A DNA stretch of 64,000 nucleotides. Source: Mesorhizobium sp. M9A.F.Ca.ET.002.03.1.2 (lineage in GTDB: Bacteria; Pseudomonadota; Alphaproteobacteria; Rhizobiales; Rhizobiaceae). Under the pieces are notes generated by a model. The model was not told where the DNA came from, did no database searches, and saw only the letters and a program-made list of their open reading frames with translations. This document shows positions 43,226-51,073 of the stretch, one piece after another. A program made the translations under genes and the position numbers. Numbering within the stretch: position 1 is the stretch's first letter; every line of letters begins with the position of its first letter. Where the stretch lies: positions 4,147,001 through 4,211,000 of the forward strand of contig NZ_CP034443.1 of the NCBI RefSeq assembly GCF_003952365.1, in the 5' to 3' direction.

Positions 43226-43693
43226 ATGGATGATGCGCGCGTTGATCAGTTTGACCGCAAGATAATGGCTGAGTTGCAGGACGACGCACGGCTGACCAAC
43301 AACGATCTGTCGGAACGGGTGAATCTGTCGGCGTCGCAATGTTCGCGCCGCCGCCAGAGGCTGGAGGAGGACGGCTATATCAGGGGCTATCGCGCGGTGC
43401 TCGACCGCGACAAGCTCGGCTTCTCGCTGGTCAATGTCATCTCGGTAACGCTCGCCACCCACAACCGCGACAATGCGCGGCGCTTCGGCGAATTGGTGGC
43501 GCGGCTGCCGGAAGTGCAGGAGGCGCACGCGCTGACCGGCGAGATGGACTACATCCTGAAAGTGGTGACGCCCGACCTGAAGTCGCTGTCGGAGTTCGTC
43601 AACGGCGTGCTTTTGCCGCACGAATCCGTGCAGCATGTAAAGACGGCGATCGTGCTCGAGACGCTGAAGGAAACCGGCGCGCTGCCGATTTAA
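43226..43693 (+). CDS. Lrp/AsnC family transcriptional regulator
   Basis: 155-residue Lrp/AsnC protein: HTH in [47 protein letters not shown] and a RAM effector domain ([29 protein letters not shown]). GGAGAAG lies 6 nt before ATG 43226, preferred over the ATG at 43193. It is divergent to hppD, so it likely senses tyrosine, phenylalanine or a derived keto acid and activates hppD. Its TAA stop overlaps the stop of the convergent gene in a TTAA palindrome. Confidence 0.88.
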   Translation: MDDARVDQFDRKIMAELQDDARLTNNDLSERVNLSASQCSRRRQRLEEDGYIRGYRAVLDRDKLGFSLVNVISVTLATHNRDNARRFGELVARLPEVQEAHALTGEMDYILKVVTPDLKSLSEFVNGVLLPHESVQHVKTAIVLETLKETGALPI

Positions 43694-44028
43694 CCCTTCG
43701 ACTGCTGGATCAGCCCATAAAGATTGGTGCAGCGCGCGCCAGAGCGGCAATAGGCGAAGATCGGGCCTTCGAGCTCGTCCAGCGCCTCGGCCTGGTCCTC
43801 GACATTCTCGGCCGTGATCTGACCGCTGATGACCGGGATATAGCGGAAGGCGAGCCCGGCGGCTTCGACCGCCGCCTTGACGCTGTTCGCCGAAGGTTGG
43901 CCGGGCTGCTCGTCATCGGGCCGGTTGCAAATCACGCTCTTGAAGCCGGCGGCTTTGATGGCGACGGCCTCTTCGGGTTGGATCTGGCCCGAGACCGAAT
44001 AATCCTTGCTGATCTGACGATAGTCCAT
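43690..44028 (-). CDS. TIGR01244/DUF442-type sulfur transferase or phosphatase (Blh N-terminal-like)
   Basis: 112-residue protein of the beta-lactamase-hydrolase-like N-terminal family, with a dual-specificity-phosphatase-like fold: the [15 protein letters not shown] opening, [12 protein letters not shown], and [16 protein letters not shown], in which CRSGAR is the CX5R catalytic loop. GAGGACAGG precedes ATG 44028. The same frame continues upstream into the zigA gene without a stop because of a frameshift there; the fused 550-residue reading is an artefact. Sulfide-responsive Blh proteins combine this domain with an MBL domain; here it stands alone. Confidence 0.78.
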   Translation of the reverse strand: MDYRQISKDYSVSGQIQPEEAVAIKAAGFKSVICNRPDDEQPGQPSANSVKAAVEAAGLAFRYIPVISGQITAENVEDQAEALDELEGPIFAYCRSGARCTNLYGLIQQSKG

Positions 44029-44144
44029 GTCCTGTCCTCGCAATCTGGTTTGGCGACAGTCTTGCCACTCCCCGACGAGGCCGGCAATCCGCGCACAATG
44101 AAATCCCACTCGTGCAGATAGACATTTCCGGCGGAGAATCCAGC

Positions 44145-45342
44145 TCAGGCTTTCCAGTCTGGGAACGGATCGGGCAGTCCGCGCCAGAGTTCGGGCTCGA
44201 AGGCCGTGGCCTCGATCAGGCAGTCGTCCGGCGCGGATGTGGGCCTCGTCCATCGGCTCGCAGCCGATGAAGACCATCTCCTGGCGCCGGTCGCCCCAGA
44301 CGGGATCGAGATAGCGCCGCATGCTCTCTCGCCATTCGGGATGGTCGGGCCATCGGCCCGATGGCACCGACGCCCACCACAGGCCGCGCTTTTCGGTCCT
44401 GACCAGCGTGCCGGCCTGGCTCAGCTCGCCGACGTGACGCGGTCGGGTGGCGAGCCAGAAGAAGCCCTTGGCACGCACGACGCCCGGCCATGCGCGGTCG
44501 ATGAAGGCCTGGAATCGGGCGGGCTCGAACGGTTTTCGCGCCCGATAGACAAACGAGCGGATGCCGTATTCCTCCGTTTCGGGGATATGGTCGCGAAACC
44601 CGTTGAGCTCCTTGAACCAGAGCGGGTTCTGCTGCGCTTTGTCGAAGTCGAAGCGGCCGGTGGCAAGCAGCTTGTCGAGCGGCACCTTGCCGAAATCGGC
44701 CTCGACGATCTCGGCGTCGGGATTGAGAGCGCGCACGATCAGGCGCGCCCTGTCGCGCTGATATGTGCTTGCCGCGCCGATCTTGTTCAGCACCACGACG
44801 TCGGCGAATTCGATCTGCTCGACCAGAAGGTCGACCAGCGCGCGGCCGTCCTGCTCGCCGAGCGACTGGCCGCGCTGGCGCAGGAAATTCGAGGAGGAAT
44901 AGTCCTTGAGCAGGTTGAGCGCGTCCACCACCGTCACCATCGTGTCGAGGCGGGCGACGTCGGCGAGACTGTCGCCATTCTCGTCGCGGAAATCGAAGGT
45001 CGCGGCGACCGGCAGCGGCTCGGAAATTCCGGTGGATTCGATCAGCAGATAGTCGAAGCGGCCCTGTTCGGCGAGCGCGCGGACTTCCCTGAGCAGGTCG
45101 TCGCGCAGCGTGCAGCAGATGCAGCCGTTCGACATTTCCACCAGCTTCTCGTCGGTGCGCGAGAGGTCGGCGCCGTCGCGCACCAGCTCGGCATCGATGT
45201 TGATCTCGCTCATGTCGTTGACGATGACCGCGACGCGGCGCCCTTCGCGGTTCGACAATATGTGGTTCAAAAGCGTGGTCTTGCCGGCGCCGAGAAAGCC
45301 GGAGAGCACGGTGACAGGGAGGCGTTTGGAAGTCTGAAGCAT
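44145..45342 (-). pseudogene. zigA: CobW/ZigA-type zinc GTPase chaperone, frameshifted near 3' end
   Basis: COG0523 GTPase for zinc allocation under starvation. [14 protein letters not shown] is Walker A (K21), [12 protein letters not shown] holds the CxCC zinc motif (C74, C76, C77), and the VVLNKIG motif is present. The frame is normal to [10 protein letters not shown], then shifts. In another phase the usual ending [14 protein letters not shown]...PFPDWKA and a TGA at 44145 follow. About 5 bases seem to be missing at 44229. The product would lose its proper last 30 or so residues and read into the next gene. A perfect Zur-type box lies 50 bp upstream of ATG 45342. Confidence 0.8.
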
Positions 45343-45391
45343 TATGTGTCCGAAGGTTGGCCGCGGCTGAACGGGCTTGAAGGAATATGTA

Positions 45392-45406
45392 TGTTATTAC
45401 ATAACA
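45392..45406. promoter_or_regulatory. Zur box upstream of zigA
   Basis: TGTTATTACATAACA is a perfect palindrome (TGTTAT-N3-ATAACA), the form of alphaproteobacterial Zur sites. It lies 50 bp upstream of the zigA-type gene and just beyond the znuA terminator, so zigA should be derepressed independently in zinc starvation. Confidence 0.75.
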
Positions 45407-45416
45407 AATGATGGCC

Positions 45417-45445
45417 CGAAAAAGGCGGAGTCCGGCTCCGCCTTT
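45417..45445 (-). terminator. Rho-independent terminator of the znuCBA operon
   Basis: On the minus strand GGCGGAG-loop-CTCCGCC is followed by a run of five T, 17 bases after the znuA stop. It separates znuCBA from the Zur-controlled zigA promoter. Confidence 0.75.
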
Positions 45446-45461
45446 CCCGATGATGCGGGCC

Positions 45462-46400
45462 TCAGCTTCCGAGGATCGCGCCTTTGATCCGGGCGATGTT
45501 GTTGCGCATCAGGTCGATATAGGTCGAGGCTGGGCCGTCGGGTTGCGACAGCGCATCCGAATAGAGCGTGCCGCCGACCTTGATACCGGTCTCGCTGGCG
45601 ATCTGCTCGATCAGCCGCGCGTTGGTGATATTTTCGATGAAGACCGCCGCCGCCTTGTCCTGCTTCACCTGGCTGACCAGCCTGGCAACGTCGGCAGCGG
45701 AAGGCTCCGACTCGGTCGACACTCCTTCGGGGGCCAGGAAGGTGAGGCCATAAGCCTTTTCGAAATAGCCGAAGGCGTCATGCGAGGTGATGACCACGCG
45801 CTTCTCTTTCGGGATCGACTGGATCGCCGTCTGCACTTCGCCCTCGAGCGCGTCGAGCTTTTCGGTGTAGGCGGCGGCATTGGCCTTGTAGCTGTCGCAA
45901 CCGCTGGCGTCGGCGGTGCAGAAAGCGTCGGCGATGTTCTTCACGTAGATCTTCGCATTGGCGATCGACTGGAAGGCGTGCGGATCGGTAGCCGCCTCGC
46001 CGCCGGTATCTGCGTCTTCATGGGCGTCGGCATCGGCGAATTCCGGCTTGAAATTGATCGGTGTGACTCCTTTGGTCAGAACGGCAATCGTCGCCTTGGT
46101 GGCGCTGGCATCGACCAGGCGCTGCAGAAAGCCTTCGAAGTGCAGGCCGTTGACCAGCACCACATCCGCCCCGGCCATGGCCACCGCGTCGGCCGGGCTC
46201 GGCTCGTAGACATGGGCATCGCCATCCGGGCCAACGATGGTGGTCAGATCGATGCGGTCGCCGCCGACATTCTTGGCGAAATCGGCAATGACCGTGAAGC
46301 TGGCGACCACTTTCAGCGGTTCCGCGAGGGCCGACGACGCGCCAAAGGCGGTTAATGTTATAACGCTCATTGTCAGGGCGGCGCGGATCGATTTCAGCAC
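45462..46400 (-). CDS. znuA: Zinc ABC transporter substrate-binding protein
   Basis: 312-residue cluster A-I metal-binding protein with an N-terminal signal peptide ending near FGASSALA. Zinc-ligand His residues lie in GDAHVYEPSPAD, NGLHFEGF, VTSHDAFGYF-type VVITSHDAFGYF and the late SDAL region. A short acidic/His loop (ADADAHEDADTGGEAATDPHAF) takes the place of the usual His-rich loop. GTG 46400 is chosen for its GAGGAGA ribosome site; the open frame is longer. Third gene of znuC-znuB-znuA, followed by a terminator. Confidence 0.92.
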   Translation of the reverse strand: MLKSIRAALTMSVITLTAFGASSALAEPLKVVASFTVIADFAKNVGGDRIDLTTIVGPDGDAHVYEPSPADAVAMAGADVVLVNGLHFEGFLQRLVDASATKATIAVLTKGVTPINFKPEFADADAHEDADTGGEAATDPHAFQSIANAKIYVKNIADAFCTADASGCDSYKANAAAYTEKLDALEGEVQTAIQSIPKEKRVVITSHDAFGYFEKAYGLTFLAPEGVSTESEPSAADVARLVSQVKQDKAAAVFIENITNARLIEQIASETGIKVGGTLYSDALSQPDGPASTYIDLMRNNIARIKGAILGS

Positions 46401-46423
46401 GGACAGGTCTCCTCTGTTGGGGA

Positions 46424-47302
46424 TCAGGCGGTTCTGTGGCGGTGATGGACGATACGGGCGCGCAGGATACCGCGCGTGCCGAACAGGATCGAGGCGAAAT
46501 AGACGACGCCGGCGGACAGGATGATGGCCGGGCCGGAAGGCAGCGACGCGTGATAGGACAAGAGCAGCCCCGCGACGCAGGAGGCAAAGCCGATCAGCAT
46601 CGCCAGCAAGCACATCGGCTCGACACGCATGGTCCAGAAGCGGGCAGCGGCCGCGGGCAGCATCATCAGCCCGACGGAAAGCAGGGTGCCGAGCGCCTGG
46701 AAGCCGCCGACGAGGTTGAGCACGACGAGGCCGAGGAAGATGAAATGCACCGGGCTGCCCAGCCGGCTGACCGACCGCAGGAACAGCGGGTCGAGACATT
46801 CGGCGACCAGCGCCCGCCAGAAGATGGTGAGGCTGACCAGCGTGACTAGGACGATGCCGCCGATCAGCGTCAGCGCTTCATCGTTAAGCGCCAGCACGGT
46901 GCCGAACAGCACATGCATGAGATCGACGCTGGAGCCGCGGATCGACACCATCAGCACGCCGATGGCCAGCGAAATCAGGTAGAAGGCCGCCATCGAGGCG
47001 TCCTCGCGCTGGATGGTGAAGCGCGAGACGGCGCCGGCGCCGAGCGCAACGATGATGCCGGCAATCAACCCGCCAATGGTCATCGGTAGGATCTCCAGCC
47101 CATAGAACAGGAAACCGGCGGCAGCACCCGGCAGGATGGCGTGGGCCATGGCGTCGCCGGAAAGGCTCATGCGCCGCAGCATCAGGAAGACGCCGACGGG
47201 GCAGGCGCCGAGCGACAGCATCAGCGACCCGAAAAGCGCCCGCTGCATGAAGGCGAACTCGGCGAACGGGGCGATGAAAAACCCGTAGAGCGTGTCCATC
47301 AT
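46424..47302 (-). CDS. znuB: Zinc ABC transporter permease
   Basis: 292-residue membrane permease of the ABC-3 family with about eight to nine hydrophobic segments (GDAMAHAILPGAAAGFLFYGLEIL, LTIGGLIAG-like TIGGLIAGIIVALGAGAVSRF, FIFLGLVVLNLVGGFQALGTLLSVGLMMLPAAAARF). The first segments include the conserved SLSGDAMAHAILPG coupling loop. It overlaps znuC by 4 nt and is followed by znuA 23 nt downstream. With ZnuA and ZnuC it imports zinc across the inner membrane. Confidence 0.93.
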   Translation of the reverse strand: MMDTLYGFFIAPFAEFAFMQRALFGSLMLSLGACPVGVFLMLRRMSLSGDAMAHAILPGAAAGFLFYGLEILPMTIGGLIAGIIVALGAGAVSRFTIQREDASMAAFYLISLAIGVLMVSIRGSSVDLMHVLFGTVLALNDEALTLIGGIVLVTLVSLTIFWRALVAECLDPLFLRSVSRLGSPVHFIFLGLVVLNLVGGFQALGTLLSVGLMMLPAAAARFWTMRVEPMCLLAMLIGFASCVAGLLLSYHASLPSGPAIILSAGVVYFASILFGTRGILRARIVHHRHRTA

Positions 47303-48117
47303 GCCGCCCTCGGCCCGGAGCCGTGATGATGGTCGTGCCCATGATCGTGCCCATGGTCGTGATCCTGATCACCGTGCTCGTGGTTGTCGGGCTCGCACCA
47401 GGGCGCGTTCTCCTCCCAGGCTTCGTGAAAGCGGCGCGCGCGCAACAGGTTTTCCGGCCGCAGCGTTTCCTTGGTGTCGCCCCAGGCGACTGGCTGGCGC
47501 GCCAGCAGCAGCGTCTCGGGGAAATTCTGGCGCACCAGATCCAGGTCGTGGACGACAACCATGATGGTGCGTTCCTCGCCATGCCAGCGCTCGATCAGCG
47601 CAATCAGGTCGCCGACGGTCTTGGTGTCGACGGCATTGAACGGCTCGTCGAGCAGGATGAGATCAGCGTCCTGCAGCAGCACGCGGGCAAACAGCGTTCG
47701 CTGTAGCTGGCCGCCCGACAGCGTGTCGATCGGGCGCTTCTCGAAGCCGCCGAGGCCGACGGCCATCAGCGCCTGGCTGACCGAATCGCGATCTTCCTTG
47801 GTATAGCGGCCGAGCAGCCCGCGCCGTGGCCACAGGCCGAGCGAAACCAGATCGACGACCCGAGCGGGAAAGGTGCGGTCGAGCTCCGACTGCTGCGGCA
47901 GATAGGCGGCGCGCACGCCGGGTGCGCGAATGACTGCGCCGGCCATCGGCTTCAACACGCCGACGATGCCTTTCATCAGGGTCGACTTGCCCGAGCCATT
48001 GGCGCCAACGACGGCGGTCAGCGATCCGCGGCGAATCGTGCCGTCGAGATGATGGATCGCCGGATGGCTGTTGTAGCCCAGCGTCAGGTCGCGGAAGGTC
48101 AGGCAGGTTTGGGTCAT
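47299..48117 (-). CDS. znuC: Zinc ABC transporter ATP-binding protein
   Basis: 272-residue ABC ATPase: Walker A GANGSGKSTLMKG, signature TLSGGQLQRTLFAR, Walker B LILLDEPF with a following His in the VVHDLD switch region. The C-terminus is a His/Asp-rich tail (NHEHGDQDHDHGHDHGHDHH) likely to bind zinc and perhaps signal cytosolic zinc to the transporter. It is first in znuCBA. A Zur-type site lies about 60 bp upstream of ATG 48117. Confidence 0.94.
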   Translation of the reverse strand: MTQTCLTFRDLTLGYNSHPAIHHLDGTIRRGSLTAVVGANGSGKSTLMKGIVGVLKPMAGAVIRAPGVRAAYLPQQSELDRTFPARVVDLVSLGLWPRRGLLGRYTKEDRDSVSQALMAVGLGGFEKRPIDTLSGGQLQRTLFARVLLQDADLILLDEPFNAVDTKTVGDLIALIERWHGEERTIMVVVHDLDLVRQNFPETLLLARQPVAWGDTKETLRPENLLRARRFHEAWEENAPWCEPDNHEHGDQDHDHGHDHGHDHHHGSGPRAA

Positions 48118-48179
48118 GTGACAATCCGTGTGCGACTACAATCCGCGCGGCTGCGGACGGCGGCCGACTGGATATGTGA

Positions 48180-48194
48180 TGTTATTACATTAGT
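48180..48194. promoter_or_regulatory. Zur-type box upstream of znuC
   Basis: TGTTATTACATTAGT shares the TGTTATTACAT core with the perfect box at 45392-45406, with two mismatches in the right arm. It lies about 60 bp upstream of znuC, the expected promoter region. Confidence 0.6.
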
Positions 48195-48349
48195 CAACAA
48201 GTCAATCGGGCGGAAGTACGGCGACCGGGGAGGTTTGCCTCGTGCCTTTTCCTCGTGCCTGTTGGCTCAAGAGGATTCGCTCAGGCGACCTTGCCCGAGA
48301 CCGACCGCGACTCTAAAGAGGCGCAAGCCACAAAGGAAGGAAACGTCCC

Positions 48350-48694
48350 ATGAGCATTCGTCGCATCGATGTAGGCCCACGCATGAGCCAGATCGTCATC
48401 CACGGCAATACCGTTTATTTGGCCGGTCAGGTCGGCGAGCCGGGCGGAAACGTCGGCGCCCAGACCAGGGACATTCTGGCGGCCATCGACGAACTGCTGG
48501 CCAAGGCGGGCACCGACAAGACCAAGATCCTGCAGGCGATCATCTGGCTGGCCGACATGGGCACCTTTGCCGAGATGAACGCGGAATGGGACAAGTGGGC
48601 GCCGCAGGGCCATACACCTGCTCGCGCCACCGGCGAAGCCAAGCTTGCCGGACCGGAATATCTGGTCGAGATCATCGTTACCGCTGCGATTTGA
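48350..48694 (+). CDS. RidA/YjgF/YER057c family protein
   Basis: 114-residue RidA-like protein: NTVYLAGQVGEPGGNVGAQTRDILAAIDELLAKAGTDKTKIL, then ATGEAKLAGPEYLVEIIVTAAI. The Arg in TPARATG-type position of RidA enamine deaminases is seen in TPARATGEA. Such proteins remove reactive enamine intermediates. GGAAGGAAA precedes ATG 48350. It is a single gene, divergent from znuC; a short palindromic element follows its stop. Its partner pathway may be the adjacent hut genes, but no direct evidence shows it. Confidence 0.87.
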   Translation: MSIRRIDVGPRMSQIVIHGNTVYLAGQVGEPGGNVGAQTRDILAAIDELLAKAGTDKTKILQAIIWLADMGTFAEMNAEWDKWAPQGHTPARATGEAKLAGPEYLVEIIVTAAI

Positions 48695-48708
48695 GGCAAT
48701 GAAGCTGC

Positions 48709-48747
48709 GATCTCCCCCTCGAGGGGGAGATCGGCCGGCGCGCCGGC
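48709..48747. repeat. Short palindromic element related to the kbl-tdh element
   Basis: A 24-bp perfect palindrome (48709-48732) built on ATCTCCCCCTC / GAGGGGGAGAT is followed by a second perfect palindrome GCCGGCGCGCCGGC (48734-48747). The AAGCTGC lead-in and ATCTCCCCCTCG core match the right part of the 34599-34756 element. It lies just after the RidA stop and may act as a bidirectional terminator or processing site. Confidence 0.75.
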
Positions 48748-48770
48748 TTTCGCCAACCTCAAGCGCCTAT

Positions 48771-49517
48771 TTATCCCTGCGAAGGCGTAAACCTTGCCAC
48801 CAGAGTGTGGCTCTCGGCTGCATAGGTGAAACGGACATGGGTGACGGGGTGCTCGGCGCTCCATGTCCGTCGCTCGACCACTAGGCACGGTGCGCCGGCC
48901 TCGATGTCGAGCGCGGCCGCAATGTGTCTGTCGGCGGCGACGGCGCGGATGCGGTGCTCGGCGGCGCTCCACGGCACGCGGGCGATCAGCCACGGCCCAG
49001 GCGCGATGGCATGAAATTCCTCGTCGGCGGCCTCGGCCACGGCGGCCAGGTTGATCAGCCGCTGTTCGTGCGCGAACGGCCGCTTGCCGGCGAAATGCCG
49101 GCATTCCAGCGCCAGCACCGGTCCGGCGGCGGCGAGTTCCAGCAAGGCGCGATCTTCCGCGCTGCTGCGTCTTTTGTGTCGCGCCACACGCTCGTAGCGA
49201 TAGGGAAGCCCAAGCGCCTCGACCTCGATCCTGATGTCGTGGATCTCCAGCACTGCCGCCTGAGACTGCGGCCGCCGGACGAAGCTTCCGGAGCGGCGGC
49301 GGCGCTCGATCAGCCCGGCCTTGGCAAGCTGCGACAGCGCCTTGTTCACCGTCATGCGCGAACATTTGTACTCGGCCGTCAGTTCATGCTCGAACGGGAT
49401 GCGGTGACCGGGCACCCAAGCGCCGGACAGGATCCGTTCGCTGATGTCGGACAGGATACGCTGGTGCAGCGAGAGAGGTTCGCCGACGTCCGCGTCCATT
49501 GTTCCGATCATGCTCAT
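48771..49517 (-). CDS. hutC: Histidine utilisation repressor (GntR/HutC family)
   Basis: 248-residue GntR-family repressor: winged helix (RILSDISERILSGAWVPGHRIPFEHELTAEYKCSRMTVNKALSQLAKAGLIERRRRSGSFV) and a UTRA effector domain that binds urocanate. LSLHQRI opening and ATG 49517. It lies downstream of hutF on the same strand, 36 nt away. The perfect TGTA-N2-TACA palindrome between hutF and hutI is the expected target, giving coordinated control of both arms of the locus. Confidence 0.92.
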   Translation of the reverse strand: MSMIGTMDADVGEPLSLHQRILSDISERILSGAWVPGHRIPFEHELTAEYKCSRMTVNKALSQLAKAGLIERRRRSGSFVRRPQSQAAVLEIHDIRIEVEALGLPYRYERVARHKRRSSAEDRALLELAAAGPVLALECRHFAGKRPFAHEQRLINLAAVAEAADEEFHAIAPGPWLIARVPWSAAEHRIRAVAADRHIAAALDIEAGAPCLVVERRTWSAEHPVTHVRFTYAAESHTLVARFTPSQG

Positions 49518-49553
49518 GCCGCAATCCTGACTGCCTGCTGGGTGAGGCTCGGC

Positions 49554-50978
49554 TCAGCCAGCCGCGAGTTCCGTCATCACGCTGCGAAAACGCTCGGCGA
49601 TGGCATCGCGCCTTGAATGCCTGCCGCCGCTGACCAGTTTCTTGCCATGCACCCAGACGCAGTCGACCTTGGTGCCGTTGGCGAAGATCCAGGCGTCGAG
49701 CACCGCATCGCCCGTCTTGCCGGCCCCGGTCTTTCCAGCAAGCGAAGGGTGATTGCCATCGAGCGAGATGAAATCGGCTGACGCACCGGCGTCGATCCGC
49801 GAGGGTCCCGCGCCAAGGGCGGCACTGCCGCCGTCGAGTGCGGCATCGAACAAAGCGCGGCCGGTCGAGCCACCGGCGACCGCCAGCACATTGCGGGCGC
49901 GGTGGGTGAGGCGCTGCGAATATTCGAGTTGCCGCAATTCGTCCGGCAGGCCGATCAGCACGTTGGAATCGGAGCCGACACCGAAGCGGCCCCCATGTTG
50001 TCTGAACAAAGGTGCTGCAAAGGTGCCGTCGCCGAGATTGGCCTCGGTGATCGGGCAGAGGCCGGCGATTGCTCCACTTTTCGCCATGGCCGCCGTCTCG
50101 GTCTCGGTCATGTGAGTGGCGTGGATCAGGCACCAGCGCCCATCGACCTTGGCATTGGCGAGCAGCCATTCGACCGGCCGCGCTCCGGACCAGGCAAGGC
50201 AGTCCTCGACTTCCTTCACTTGCTCGGCGACATGGATGTGGATCGGTCCATCCGGCATTAGCGTCGCGATGTTTTCCAATTCCTCCGGCGTCACGGCGCG
50301 CAGGCTGTGCGGGGCGGCGCCAACGACGCCTTGATTCCCAACGACGCCTTGATTCCCAACGTTGCTTTGATTCCCAACGTTGCTTTGATTCAAGGCGCGA
50401 ACGGATTCGCGGCATTTCTCAACAAGCCGCGAGAACCGATTCACATCATTGATGAATCGCCGCTGGCCTTCGTTCGGTGCAGCGCCGCCGAAGGAGGAGT
50501 GCGCATAGAACACCGGCAGCAGCGTCAGCCCAATGCCGGTGTCGGCAGCGGCGGCAGCGATGCGCTCAGCCATCTCGGCGATGTTGGCGTAGGGCTGGCC
50601 GTCGCGATCGTGGTGCAAATAGTGAAATTCGCCGACGCGCGAAAAGCCTGCCTCCAGCATCTCGATATAGAGTTGGGCTGCGACAGCCTCGATCTGATCC
50701 GGCGTCATCGACAGGGCGAAGCGGTACATCACCTCGCGCCAGCTCCAGAAACTGTCGGCGGAAGGGCCGCGCAGCTCGGCAAGGCCGGCCATGCCGCGCT
50801 GGAAGGCGTGGCTGTGCAGGTTCGGCATGCCGGGCAAAAGGATGGCATGGCGTTCGTCGCCGGGCTGGGATTTGGTGTCGGGTTCGGCTGTCGCGATACG
50901 ACCGTCGGTTACAACGATCCGCACATTGCCATGCCAGCCGTCGGGCAGAAGCGCCTGTTCCGCAAAGATCGCCGTCAC
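49554..50978 (-). CDS. hutF: Formimidoylglutamate deiminase
   Basis: 474-residue amidohydrolase turning N-formimino-glutamate into N-formylglutamate. NLHSHAFQRG gives the metal HxH (H55, H57), with HIHVAEQ, IHATHM and GSDSN supplying other ligands. GTG 50978 is preceded by GGAGG at ideal distance. Residues 197-220 are a perfect-looking NQ(S/G)(N/V)VG six-residue tandem repeat inserted in a surface region, encoded by an 18-bp DNA repeat. The frame is otherwise normal. Divergent from hutI across the HutC-type operator. Confidence 0.93.
   Translation of the reverse strand: MTAIFAEQALLPDGWHGNVRIVVTDGRIATAEPDTKSQPGDERHAILLPGMPNLHSHAFQRGMAGLAELRGPSADSFWSWREVMYRFALSMTPDQIEAVAAQLYIEMLEAGFSRVGEFHYLHHDRDGQPYANIAEMAERIAAAAADTGIGLTLLPVFYAHSSFGGAAPNEGQRRFINDVNRFSRLVEKCRESVRALNQSNVGNQSNVGNQGVVGNQGVVGAAPHSLRAVTPEELENIATLMPDGPIHIHVAEQVKEVEDCLAWSGARPVEWLLANAKVDGRWCLIHATHMTETETAAMAKSGAIAGLCPITEANLGDGTFAAPLFRQHGGRFGVGSDSNVLIGLPDELRQLEYSQRLTHRARNVLAVAGGSTGRALFDAALDGGSAALGAGPSRIDAGASADFISLDGNHPSLAGKTGAGKTGDAVLDAWIFANGTKVDCVWVHGKKLVSGGRHSRRDAIAERFRSVMTELAAG
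50321..50393. repeat. 18-bp tandem repeat inside hutF
   Basis: Unit GCCTTGATTCCCAACGAC and variants (GTT for GAC, GCT for GCC), three full copies at 50328-50381 with partial copies either side. The unit is a multiple of three, so hutF stays in frame and gains repeated NQSNVG/NQGVVG blocks. Confidence 0.9.
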
Positions 50979-51034
50979 GTTTTCCTCCAAATCCCATCTG
51001 GCAGTATGATGATAGCACTTGCGGTGCGTTCCAA

Positions 51035-51048
51035 TATGTATATACATA
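51035..51048. promoter_or_regulatory. HutC operator between hutF and hutI
   Basis: TATGTATATACATA is a perfect 14-bp palindrome containing TGTA-N2-TACA, the core recognised by HutC repressors in pseudomonads. It lies 57 bp upstream of hutF and 26 bp upstream of hutI, so it can control both directions. Confidence 0.8.
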
Positions 51049-51073
51049 ATCGCCACCGATTGAAACGGAAAAG

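Noticed and set aside
43690..45342. A single 550-residue CobW-sulfur transferase fusion protein
   Set aside because: The zigA ending and stop are intact in another phase and the downstream gene has its own start and ribosome site, so the continuous frame results from a frameshift.
50321..50393. CRISPR-like array
   Set aside because: Units are directly contiguous 18-bp repeats without spacers and lie inside the hutF coding frame.
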